Shown here: positions 34,698-42,575 of the stretch, piece by piece
Numbering within the stretch: position 1 is the stretch's first letter
Layout of the letters: every line of letters begins with the position of its first letter
Assembly: GCA_900540595.1 (NCBI GenBank)
Contig: UQGL01000013.1
Coordinates: 1 to 64,000, forward strand
Length of the DNA stretch: 64,000 nt
From: an uncultured Oscillospiraceae bacterium
GTDB taxonomy: Bacteria > Bacillota > Clostridia > Oscillospirales > Ruminococcaceae
Direction: 5' to 3'
Position numbers and translations under genes: made by a program
Notes under the pieces: model-generated
What the model was told of the DNA's origin: nothing
Databases searched by the model: none
Seen by the model: only the letters and a program-made list of their open reading frames with translations

Positions 34698-35693
34698 ATG
34701 CCTGTAACGATCATTGCCGAAGCCGGGGTCAACCACAACGGCAGCCTTGAGATGGCCAAGGAGATGGCCCGCGTGGCCAAGGCGTGCGGCGCGGATATTG
34801 TAAAATACCAGACCGCCGTGCCGGAGCTGGTTGTGAGTAAGTTTGCCCAAAAGGCAGAGTACCAGAAGCAGACCACCGATGCCGCCGAGAGCCAGTTGGA
34901 GATGATCCGCCGGCTGCATTTCTCATTCGATGCCCACCGGGAGCTGAAGGAATACTGCGACTCCATCGGCATCCAGTATCTCTCGGCGCCGTTCGATCTG
35001 CCCAGCGTCCGGTTCCTCGGCACGCTGGGGCTGCCGCTGCTCAAGATCCCCTCGGGCGAGATCACGAACCTGCCGTATCTGGAGGCAATGGCCGCGCTGA
35101 AAACGCCGGTCCTGCTCTCCACCGGCATGAGCAGCCTTGACGAGATCACCGATGCACTTGGCGTGCTGGATGACGGCGGCTGCCCTGAGGTCACGATCCT
35201 GCACTGCAACACCCAATATCCCACCCCGTATGAGGACGCAAACCTGACTGCGATGATTGAGCTGTATGAGCAGTTCGGCCTGCCGGTCGGCCTGTCCGAT
35301 CATACCCCCGGGTGGGAGTGCGATGTGGCCGCCGCCGTGCTGGGCGCGCAGGTCATTGAAAAGCACTTCACGCTCGATAAATCCCTGCCCGGCCCTGACC
35401 AGAAAGCCAGCCTCGACCCCGCCGAGTTCAAGGCGATGGTCGAGGCCGTGCGCCATGTCGAGGCGGCGCTCGGGGACGGCCACAAGCACCTGACCGAGAG
35501 CGAGGCCCCCAACAAGGCTATTGCGCGCAAGAGCATCGTGGCCGCACGGCAGATCAAAGCAGGCGAGGTCTTTACCGAGGAAAACCTTACCACCAAGCGC
35601 CCCGGTGACGGCATCTCCCCCATGCGCTGGCATGAGATTTTGGGCCAAACCGCAAAACGCGATTTTGCGGAGGATGAAAAAATAGAGGTTTGA
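34698..35693 (+). CDS. Nonulosonic acid synthase (NeuB/LegI type)
   Basis: A 331-residue synthase that condenses phosphoenolpyruvate with a 2,4-diacetamido sugar to form a nonulosonic acid. IIAEAGVNHNGSLEMAKEM opens the TIM barrel; SDHTPGWE and EKHFTLDK are typical NeuB/SpsE blocks, and residues about 270-331 form the C-terminal SAF domain (RKSIVAARQIKAGE). The start at 34698 follows GGAAGGAG, the first possible start after the repeat. Neighbouring LegC- and PtmE-like genes favour legionaminate over N-acetylneuraminate as the product. Confidence 0.9.
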   Translation: MPVTIIAEAGVNHNGSLEMAKEMARVAKACGADIVKYQTAVPELVVSKFAQKAEYQKQTTDAAESQLEMIRRLHFSFDAHRELKEYCDSIGIQYLSAPFDLPSVRFLGTLGLPLLKIPSGEITNLPYLEAMAALKTPVLLSTGMSSLDEITDALGVLDDGGCPEVTILHCNTQYPTPYEDANLTAMIELYEQFGLPVGLSDHTPGWECDVAAAVLGAQVIEKHFTLDKSLPGPDQKASLDPAEFKAMVEAVRHVEAALGDGHKHLTESEAPNKAIARKSIVAARQIKAGEVFTEENLTTKRPGDGISPMRWHEILGQTAKRDFAEDEKIEV

Positions 35694-35761
35694 TACAGCG
35701 CCGTGCCCGCTTGCGGCGGCGAAAAACCATACGGGCAGTCCCCCGAGAAAGTGAGATTTCT

Positions 35762-36949
35762 ATGCGCACCATTTGCATCGTCACCGCCACGCGGGCGGAA
35801 TACGGCCTGCTGCGGCCGGTGGTACAGAAAATCTCGAAGTCGGACATGCTGGCGTTGCAGCTTGTTGTGACCGGCGCGCACCTCTGCCCGCGTCTGGGTG
35901 AAACCGTACACGAAATCGAAAACGACGGCTTTCCCATTGCGGCAAGGCTCCCCATCTTCACCGAGGACGCCGGGGAGCCTGTTGCAAAAACCATCGCCCG
36001 CACATTAACCGTCTTTGATGATTACTTTGCCGCCCACCGGCCCGATGCTGTGCTGCTGCTGGGCGACCGGTTTGAAATTTTCGCTGTGGCGGCCGCGGCC
36101 GCCGCGCGGCATATCCCGATCGCCCATATCTCGGGCGGGGATGTTACGCTGGGCGCGGCCGATGAATACTACCGCCACTGCATCTCCAAGATGGCGGCGG
36201 TGCATTTTCCGTCCTGCGCCGACAGCGCTGCGCGGCTCGTCCGTATGGGCGAGGCCCCCGGCACAGTGTTCTGCGTAGGTGGGCTGGGGGATGAAAATAT
36301 CCGCACAATGCCCAAAATGGGCCGCCGGGAATTGTGCGATTCGACAGGATTCCCCCTGATGCAGCCCTTTGCGCTGGTGACCTACCACCCCGAGACCGCC
36401 CCCGATGCGGGCAGCCCGGCGGCGCAGGTGCAGGCCCTGTGCGCGGCTATGGCCGCCGTGGACGGTGTGTTCTGGCTTATCACCGGCTCCAACGCCGATG
36501 CAGGCGGCGAGGTCTGCACCCGCATGATGCAGGCTTTCGCCGCTGCCCACCCGGACCGCGCCGGCTTTGTGCAGAGCCTTGGCCTCAGGCGCTATCTCTC
36601 CGCGATGGAGTACGCCGCGCTGGTCGCGGGCAATTCCTCCTCGGGCGTGGTCGAAACGCCGACCTTCCGGGTGCCGACCGTCAACATCGGCAGGCGGCAG
36701 GCGGGGCGCACCGTCTGCGCCAATGTGCTTTGCTGCGATGCTGACCGCGCGGCCATCGAGGCTGCGCTGCGCAAGGCGCTGTCCAAGGCGTTTGCCCCTG
36801 TGGCGGCATCGGCGCGCAGCCCCTACAACGGCGGCAATACAAGCGAAAAGATCTGCACAGTGCTGCAAAATTTTGACTTTGCAAAACCTAAAATATTTTA
36901 TGACGGCCCTGTGCCTGAATTTGACCCCCAAAGGAGCGTTTTGGTATGA
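35762..36949 (+). CDS. Hydrolysing NDP-sugar 2-epimerase (NeuC/LegG type)
   Basis: A 395-residue GT-B-fold enzyme of the UDP-GlcNAc 2-epimerase superfamily, hydrolysing subgroup. CIVTATRAEYGLLRPV at the N-terminus and LLLGDRFEIF near residue 95 are diagnostic, as are HISGGD near residue 122 and NSSSGVVETPTF near 290. It should epimerise and release the sugar (ManNAc- or 2,4-diacetamido-type) used by the synthase encoded just before it. It lies 68 bases after legI, and its stop overlaps the next start (ATGA). Confidence 0.88.
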   Translation: MRTICIVTATRAEYGLLRPVVQKISKSDMLALQLVVTGAHLCPRLGETVHEIENDGFPIAARLPIFTEDAGEPVAKTIARTLTVFDDYFAAHRPDAVLLLGDRFEIFAVAAAAAARHIPIAHISGGDVTLGAADEYYRHCISKMAAVHFPSCADSAARLVRMGEAPGTVFCVGGLGDENIRTMPKMGRRELCDSTGFPLMQPFALVTYHPETAPDAGSPAAQVQALCAAMAAVDGVFWLITGSNADAGGEVCTRMMQAFAAAHPDRAGFVQSLGLRRYLSAMEYAALVAGNSSSGVVETPTFRVPTVNIGRRQAGRTVCANVLCCDADRAAIEAALRKALSKAFAPVAASARSPYNGGNTSEKICTVLQNFDFAKPKIFYDGPVPEFDPQRSVLV

Positions 36950-37923
36950 AACTTCTCATCGTTGGCTTAGGCAGCATGGGCAAACGCCGCGCCCGGCTGG
37001 CCAAGGGCATTGATGCCGCCATACAGATCGTCGGCGTTGACACAGCCGAGGGCCGCCGCGCCGAGGCAAAGCAGCTGGCGTTGGCGGACGAGGCCTACCC
37101 GTCCATCGCCGAGGCTGTGGCCGCCGCGCATCCGGACGCCGCGCTGGTCTGCACGGCGCCGCTGTCCCACGCTGCCGTCATCGGCGAGCTGCTGGACAAC
37201 GGCCTGCCGGTCTTTACTGAGCTGAACCTTGTCCGGGACGGCTACGCCGAGAATATGGCCAAGGCTGCCGAAAAGCAGCTGCCGCTCTTCCTCTCCTCCA
37301 CCATGCTCTACCGGCGCGAGACGCAGTATATCAAGCAGCAGGTCGCAGCGTTCGGCAAGCCGGTGCATTATATCTATCACATCGGGCAGTATCTGCCCGA
37401 CTGGCACCCGTGGGAGAACTATAAGAATTTCTTTGTCGGCAACGCCCGCACCGGCGGCGTGCGCGAGATCTTCGGCATTGATCTGCCGTGGCTGCTCGAT
37501 GCCTTCGGCGATGTGGAGTCGGTCACGGTACAGAAGGACACGATCAGCGATCTCGGTCTGCCGTACCCCGACTGCGTGACCCTGCTGCTGCGCCACAAGG
37601 GCGGCGCGCAGGGCGTGCTGGCGGCTGATGTTGTCAGCCGCAAGGCAGTGCGCAGCTTTGAGTGCTTCGGTGACGGCATCCACCTTTTCTGGGAGGGCAA
37701 CCCCAAGGCGCTGTATGAATTCCGCGATGGGGATAAGCAGCCGGTGGACACCTACGCCAGCTTTGAGCACGACAGCCGCTACAGCGACAACATTGTGGAG
37801 AACGCCTATGTGGACGAGCTGACGAACTTCTTCGCCGTGCTGAAGGGTGAGGAGCAGCCCCGCTGGAGCTTTGAAAAAGACCTGAAAGCGATTGAGCTGA
37901 TGGACAAAATTGAAAATTCGTAA
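36946..37923 (+). CDS. Gfo/Idh/MocA family oxidoreductase
   Basis: A 325-residue NAD(P)-dependent oxidoreductase: Rossmann motif IVGLGSMGKRRARL at residues 4-17, then the Gfo/Idh C-terminal sheet domain. The usual EKP motif near residue 90 reads TELNLV, so the catalytic lysine seems to be missing. Start and stop codon of the preceding gene overlap in ATGA, so it is translationally coupled to legG. Genes of this family occur in many Clostridial nonulosonate clusters, but their step is not settled. It is distinct from the second Gfo/Idh gene here. Confidence 0.82.
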   Translation: MKLLIVGLGSMGKRRARLAKGIDAAIQIVGVDTAEGRRAEAKQLALADEAYPSIAEAVAAAHPDAALVCTAPLSHAAVIGELLDNGLPVFTELNLVRDGYAENMAKAAEKQLPLFLSSTMLYRRETQYIKQQVAAFGKPVHYIYHIGQYLPDWHPWENYKNFFVGNARTGGVREIFGIDLPWLLDAFGDVESVTVQKDTISDLGLPYPDCVTLLLRHKGGAQGVLAADVVSRKAVRSFECFGDGIHLFWEGNPKALYEFRDGDKQPVDTYASFEHDSRYSDNIVENAYVDELTNFFAVLKGEEQPRWSFEKDLKAIELMDKIENS

Positions 37924-37963
37924 GCCTTTTTCCTGTCAAAACTGCTTTTTGCCTTGCTGAGAC

Positions 37964-38123
37964 TGTAGGGGCGAACATTGTTCGCCCGTCCACTGTGCGG
38001 CGGCTGCCGGGTTCCCGGAGCGATGCAGGCATCGCCCCCTGCGCGTAGGGGCGGATTCCATATCCGCCCGGGCACTTTGCCTTTGCCGCACACGCCCTCG
38101 GGCGAACGATGTTCGCCCCTACA
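37964..38123. repeat. Family A palindromes, inverted pair with an insert
   Basis: TGTAGGGGCGAACATTGTTC at the left end and GAACGATGTTCGCCCCTACA at the right end are near-complementary. Between them lies another copy with CGGATTCCATATCCG arms (about 38045-38071). Confidence 0.78.
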
Positions 38124-38159
38124 AGCCTTCCGTAAACTTACCATAAAAAGGGGACACCT

Positions 38160-39113
38160 ATGCGTACCATCACCGCGCTGTTCGTGGGGCTTGGCTCCAT
38201 CGGGACGCGTCATTTGAAAAACCTTGCCAACCTCTGCGCCGACCGCGGCTGGACCCTGCAGGCCGATGCTCTGCGCAGTGACCTGACCCGCCCGCTGCGC
38301 CCCGGCGCGGCGGAGCTGCTGCACGCCCAGTACACCGACCTGGCCGCCGCCCCGGCACACTATGATATGGTGTTCATCACGAACCCCACCAGCCTGCACG
38401 CCGAGGCATTGCGGCAGGTCAAGGGCCGCGGCGAGGCGCTGTTTATCGAGAAACCGATCTTCTCGGCCGAGCAGACCGGCCTTGCGCTGGACGAGCTGCT
38501 GCCTGCCGGCCAAAAGGCTTATGTGGCAGCGCCGATGCGGTGGTGCGGTGCCATGCTGGCCCTCAAGGATCGGCTGCCCGCGCTGCACCCCTACTGCGCG
38601 CGGGTCATCTGCTCAAGTTATCTGCCCGACTGGCGGCCCGGCGTGGACTACCGCACGGTCTACAGTGCCCGCAAGGCGCTGGGCGGCGGCGTCACCATCG
38701 ACCTGATCCATGAGTGGGATTATCTGGTCGAGCTTTTCGGTGTGCCGGAAAAGCTGTACAATTTCAAGGGGACCTACTCCGAGCTGGAGATCGACTCCGA
38801 CGATCTTTCTGTTTACATCGCAAAATATCCCACGCTGCTGGCGGAGGTTCATCTGGACTACTTCGGCCGCGGCTACCGGCGCAGTATCGAGCTTTTCTGC
38901 CGGGACGGCAGCTATCTGGCCGACTTCGGCAAGGGAACGCTGACCCTGCCGGACGGCACGGTGCAGCACTATGAGGAGGATGTAAACCGCCGCTATGAGC
39001 GGGAGATGGAGTATTTTGTTGACTACGCGCTGACCGGCTGCGGCGAAAGCTGCAACCCGCCCGCACTGGCACTGAAGGTGCTGAAACTGACTTTGGGGGA
39101 GAATGTACAATGA
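38160..39113 (+). CDS. Gfo/Idh/MocA family oxidoreductase
   Basis: A 317-residue NAD(P)-dependent oxidoreductase with Rossmann motif LFVGLGSIGTRHLKNL at residues 7-22 and a normal EKP motif (LFIEKPIFS) near residue 97, unlike the first Gfo/Idh protein of the operon. DYRTVYSARKALGGGV and LIHEWDYLVELFG follow the second-domain pattern. AGGGG precedes the ATG at 38160. It overlaps legF by 4 bases (ATGA). A role in making or tailoring the nonulosonate precursor is inferred from the operon. Confidence 0.84.
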   Translation: MRTITALFVGLGSIGTRHLKNLANLCADRGWTLQADALRSDLTRPLRPGAAELLHAQYTDLAAAPAHYDMVFITNPTSLHAEALRQVKGRGEALFIEKPIFSAEQTGLALDELLPAGQKAYVAAPMRWCGAMLALKDRLPALHPYCARVICSSYLPDWRPGVDYRTVYSARKALGGGVTIDLIHEWDYLVELFGVPEKLYNFKGTYSELEIDSDDLSVYIAKYPTLLAEVHLDYFGRGYRRSIELFCRDGSYLADFGKGTLTLPDGTVQHYEEDVNRRYEREMEYFVDYALTGCGESCNPPALALKVLKLTLGENVQ

Positions 39114-39871
39114 ATCGTCTGCTCATTACCATTTGCGGCCGTGCCGGCAGCAAGGGCTTCAAGAACAAAAATCTGAAGGTTTTCTGCGGTAAGCCGTTGG
39201 TTTACTATTCGCTCAGTGCCGCCGAGCTGTTTATCAAGAACCACCCGGAGCTGACCGTCGACATCGCGCTGAACACCGACAGCGAAGACCTCGCAAAGCT
39301 GGTAGCCGCCGAGTACCCCGAGGTCATCTACCTGCCCCGCGGTGCCGAGCTGGGCGGCGACCGCGTGCCGAAGATGGCCGTCTATCAGGACAGCCTGCGC
39401 CGCATGGAGGCGCGCGCCGGACAGCCCTACGACTGGCATATGGACTTGGACATCACCAGCCCGCTGCGCACCGCCGCCGACATCGAGAACGCCTTTGCCG
39501 TAAAGCAGAAGCGCGCTGACCTCGACCTCGTGTTCAGCGTCTGCGAGGCGCGCCGCAACCCGTGGTTCAACATGGTGAAGACCGTGGACGACCACGTCGA
39601 GCAGGTCTGCCGCAGCGAGTTCACCGGCCGCCAGCAGGCGCCCGATGTGTATGACGTCAATGCGTCAATTTACGTCTTCAAACGGAATTTTCTGGCCGAG
39701 AACACCGATGGCATGCTCTGGCGCGGCAAAATCGGCATCAGCGTGATGATGGACACCGGCATCATCGACATCGACTCGGAGCATGACTACCTGCTCATGG
39801 AGGCAAGCGCGCAGCATCTCTACGCGCATTATCCGGAATTTAACGCAGTGCGGGAGAATATTCGTGGCTGA
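39110..39871 (+). CDS. CMP-nonulosonic acid cytidylyltransferase (NeuA/LegF type)
   Basis: A 253-residue cytidylyltransferase that activates a nonulosonic acid with CTP. The nucleotide-binding start LITICGRAGSKGFKNKN is diagnostic, and LDITSPLRTAADIENAF and YDVNASIYVFKR are typical downstream blocks. It completes activation of the product of the synthase three genes upstream. The start overlaps the previous stop, and its last 8 bases overlap the start of the ThrE-type gene, so the whole block is coupled. No glycosyltransferase that would use the CMP-sugar follows it. Confidence 0.9.
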   Translation: MNRLLITICGRAGSKGFKNKNLKVFCGKPLVYYSLSAAELFIKNHPELTVDIALNTDSEDLAKLVAAEYPEVIYLPRGAELGGDRVPKMAVYQDSLRRMEARAGQPYDWHMDLDITSPLRTAADIENAFAVKQKRADLDLVFSVCEARRNPWFNMVKTVDDHVEQVCRSEFTGRQQAPDVYDVNASIYVFKRNFLAENTDGMLWRGKIGISVMMDTGIIDIDSEHDYLLMEASAQHLYAHYPEFNAVRENIRG

Positions 39872-40637
39872 TGCACTGTTTGACCGTGCGCTGGAGCTGG
39901 TCATGGACGCGGGCCAGACGCTGCTGGAAAACGGCGGTGAGGTGTTCCGCGCGCAGCAGACCATGGAGATCATGGCCGCCAGCCTCGGCGTGCGGGACTT
40001 CCACGTTTATGTTCTGACCAACGGCATCTTTGCGTCGGCGCACCTGCCGGGGCGGGATGCCGTCTCGCTGGTGCGGCATGTGCCCACCGTGTCGGTCCAT
40101 CTGGGCAGGGTCGAGGCCGTGAACGAGATCTCGCGCGAGCTGGCTGCCGGCCGCCTCGGCGTGGCCGAGGCCGAGCAGCGGCTGGCGGAGGCCCGCACGG
40201 TGTCCCTCATCACGCCGCGGGTCGAGACGCTGGCCTGCATCGTCGGTGCGGCGGGGTTCGCCTACCTTTTCGGCGGCACGCTGGCAGACATGCCGGTGGC
40301 CGCGGTGGCGGGCCTGCTGGAATCGCTGGTCTGCCGGTATTTCGCCCGGCACGGCATCAACCGGATCTTTACCGACATCGTGGCGGCGTTCTGCTGCACC
40401 TTTTGGGCTGCCGCCGCGCAGGCGGCTTTCCCCCTTGTCAGTGCCAACGCGGCCATCATCGGCGCGCTTATGGTGCTGACCCCCGGCGTTGCCCTGACGA
40501 TGGGCGTGCGGGATATTCTGAACGGCGACTATCTGTCCGGCTCGATCCGCCTGCTGGATGCGCTGCTCATCGCGGGCAGCATTGCGGGCGGCGTGGTGCT
40601 GGGCTGGATCATGGCCCGTGGATTGGGGGTGGCGTGA
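39864..40637 (+). CDS. Threonine/serine exporter-type protein, ThrE/DUF1212 part
   Basis: A 257-residue protein with the DUF1212 (ThrE) pattern: a soluble N-terminal part with LLENGGEVFRAQQTM and VLTNGIFAS, then about five membrane helices from residue 115 on, including IIGALMVLTPGVALTMGVRD. The start is GTG at 39864, with GGGAG 7 bases upstream and inside the end of legF. ThrE exporters are often split into this part and a small DUF3815 part, as here. Natural substrates in other bacteria are threonine and serine; the link to the nonulosonate genes is positional only. Confidence 0.85.
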   Translation: MADALFDRALELVMDAGQTLLENGGEVFRAQQTMEIMAASLGVRDFHVYVLTNGIFASAHLPGRDAVSLVRHVPTVSVHLGRVEAVNEISRELAAGRLGVAEAEQRLAEARTVSLITPRVETLACIVGAAGFAYLFGGTLADMPVAAVAGLLESLVCRYFARHGINRIFTDIVAAFCCTFWAAAAQAAFPLVSANAAIIGALMVLTPGVALTMGVRDILNGDYLSGSIRLLDALLIAGSIAGGVVLGWIMARGLGVA

Positions 40638-41086
40638 TGCCGGTCTGGACACATTATTTTGCCCATTTTGTGGTGGCCGTCATTGCAACGATCAGCTTTG
40701 GCATCACCTTCCAGATGCCGCGGCGGCACTACCTGGCCTGCGGCCTGACCGGCGCGGTGGGCTGGATGGTCTACATCTTCGGCGTGGAGCTGTTCGCGTT
40801 AAGCCCGGCGATTGCGACGCTGGTCGCCACGCTGCCGCTGACCGGTTGCGCGCGGTTCTTTGCCATCCGTCACAAGGCCCCGGTCACGATCTTTCTGCTG
40901 CCGGGCATCTTCCCGCTGGTGCCGGGGGCGGGCATCTATTACACCGCCTACTATTTCCTGCAGGGCGAGGAGGTCCTTTTCGCCAGCAAGGGTGCCGAGA
41001 CCTTCAAGGTCGCGCTGGCGCTGGCACTCGGTATTGCGCTGGTCTGCAGCCTGCCCCTGCCGGGAAGCCACGAACCCAAAAAGTAG
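40637..41086 (+). CDS. Threonine/serine exporter-type protein, DUF3815 part
   Basis: A 149-residue protein with about five helices and the motif LLPGIFPLVPGAGIYYTAYY typical of DUF3815, the second half of split ThrE exporters. The start overlaps the previous stop by one base (TGATG), consistent with the two proteins forming one transporter. It ends the operon: a terminator follows 5 bases after the stop. Confidence 0.86.
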   Translation: MPVWTHYFAHFVVAVIATISFGITFQMPRRHYLACGLTGAVGWMVYIFGVELFALSPAIATLVATLPLTGCARFFAIRHKAPVTIFLLPGIFPLVPGAGIYYTAYYFLQGEEVLFASKGAETFKVALALALGIALVCSLPLPGSHEPKK

Positions 41087-41091
41087 CCCCA

Positions 41092-41124
41092 TACCCCGTT
41101 CTGCAAAGGACGGGGTACTTTTTT
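41092..41124 (+). terminator. Terminator of the nonulosonate operon
   Basis: TACCCCGT (41092-41099) pairs with ACGGGGTA (41110-41117), followed by a run of T (41119-41124). Confidence 0.85.
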
Positions 41125-41135
41125 GCGTGAAAATA

Positions 41136-41164
41136 TTGTTTTTTGCAGGGCAAACGAGTATAAT
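41136..41164 (+). promoter_or_regulatory. Promoter of the cysteine desulfurase/thiI group
   Basis: TTGTTT (41136-41141), a 17-base spacer, perfect TATAAT (41159-41164), 42 bases before the start codon and directly after the terminator of the previous operon. Confidence 0.75.
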
Positions 41165-41206
41165 TTAACCTGTATAACTTTGTGTAAAATGTGAGGAATG
41201 AGTGGT

Positions 41207-42364
41207 ATGCTTTCCGACCCCCAGCTGCATTATCTCGATAACGCCGCCACCTCCCGGGTGGACCCGGCGGTGGCACAGGCCATCGGCACGGCCCTGACGG
41301 AGCTTTGGGCGAACCCCAGCAGCCTGTACGACCCGGCCGTGGCCGCGCAGGACGCCATCCAGACGGCCCGCGCCCGTGTTGCCAAAACGCTGCACTGCCG
41401 CAGCGATGAGATCTACTTTACCGCCTGCGGCAGCGAGAGCAACAATATGGCCGTCTACGGCGCGGCCCGCCCGCGCAGGGCGTGGGGCAGCAAAATTGTC
41501 GTCACCGGCTTTGAGCATCCCAGCGTGCAGCGGCCCATCCGCGCCTTAAAGGACGAGGGCTTCACGGTGGTGGAGATCCTGCCCGGCCCGGACGGCCGCA
41601 TCGACACGCAGAAATTCCTGCAGGAGATCGACAAAAACACCGTGCTGGCCGCCTGCATGGCCGTCAACAATGAGACCGGCGCGGTGCAGGACATTGCAGC
41701 TTTGGGCAAGGGCATCAAGGCGCGCAACAGCCGCACCCACTTCCATGTGGATGCCGTGCAGGCGTGGCTGCGTATGCCGATCGACCTGCAAAAATGGCGC
41801 GAGGTGGACAGCCTATCCGTGTCGGGCCACAAGGTCCACGCGCCGAAGGGTGTGGGTGCGCTCTTTATCCGGGACAGCCAGCGCCAGACCCTCAAGCCGC
41901 CCTACATCGGCGGCCATCAGGAGCGCGGCCTGCGCCCCGGCACCGAGAACACGCCCTACATCGTGGGGCTTGGCATGGCCGCTGCGCTGGGGCAGCAAAA
42001 GCTGCGCACCCGCATGACCCGCATTGCGGAGCTGAACGCCAAGCTCCGCGCGGGGCTGGCCGCGCTGGACGGCATCACGCTCAATTCGCCCGACGACGCG
42101 GTGGGGGAGATCGTCAACTTCTCGACCAACTGCATCAACAGCCAGACCTTTATCAATTATCTGAACACCCGCGCGGTCTATGTTTCGGGCGGCTCTGCCT
42201 GTGATAAGGGCGAGCCGAGCCACACGCTGCTGGCCATGGGCTGCAGCGATCTGACCGTCCGCACCGCCCTGCGCGTCAGCCTTTGCGCGGATAACACCGC
42301 CGAGGATGTGGACGCGCTGCTGGCAGGGGTAAGAGATGGCTTGAAGGAGCTGCAGCATATTTGA
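41207..42364 (+). CDS. Cysteine desulfurase (NifS/IscS-like)
   Basis: A 385-residue PLP enzyme that takes sulphur from cysteine. YLDNAATSRVDPAV opens it, the PLP lysine is in SVSGHKVHAPKGVGAL, and the catalytic cysteine lies in the flexible loop SGGSACDKGEPSH. I prefer the ATG at 41207 because GAGG lies 10 bases before it, while the ATG at 41198 is only one base from that site. Its position before thiI is the usual one for a desulfurase dedicated to thiouridine in tRNA or to thiamine sulphur transfer. Confidence 0.92.
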   Translation: MLSDPQLHYLDNAATSRVDPAVAQAIGTALTELWANPSSLYDPAVAAQDAIQTARARVAKTLHCRSDEIYFTACGSESNNMAVYGAARPRRAWGSKIVVTGFEHPSVQRPIRALKDEGFTVVEILPGPDGRIDTQKFLQEIDKNTVLAACMAVNNETGAVQDIAALGKGIKARNSRTHFHVDAVQAWLRMPIDLQKWREVDSLSVSGHKVHAPKGVGALFIRDSQRQTLKPPYIGGHQERGLRPGTENTPYIVGLGMAAALGQQKLRTRMTRIAELNAKLRAGLAALDGITLNSPDDAVGEIVNFSTNCINSQTFINYLNTRAVYVSGGSACDKGEPSHTLLAMGCSDLTVRTALRVSLCADNTAEDVDALLAGVRDGLKELQHI

Positions 42365-42376
42365 ACGGCTGCTGGC

Positions 42377-42543
42377 GGCGGCCTGAGGGCAGGCCGCCCT
42401 ACGAACCCCTTTTCGGGCAAATCGTAGGGCGGGGTGCCCTCACCCCGCCGCAGACAGTAGGGGCGAGGCATGCCTCGCCCTCCGCCTTCCCGTTACAGTG
42501 CGCCTGCCGTAAAGCCGAGGGTCGGGTATGCCCGACTCCTACC
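42377..42543. repeat. Cluster of family A palindromes
   Basis: Copies with GGCGGCCTGAGGGCAGGCCGCC (about 42377-42402), GGGGTGCCCTCACCCC (42424-42450), GCGAGGCATGCCTCGC (42457-42481) and GTCGGGTATGCCCGAC ending TCCTAC (42519-42543). Confidence 0.75.
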
Positions 42544-42575
42544 GCGCAGTCGCATATTTTGAAAGGAACTATAGA

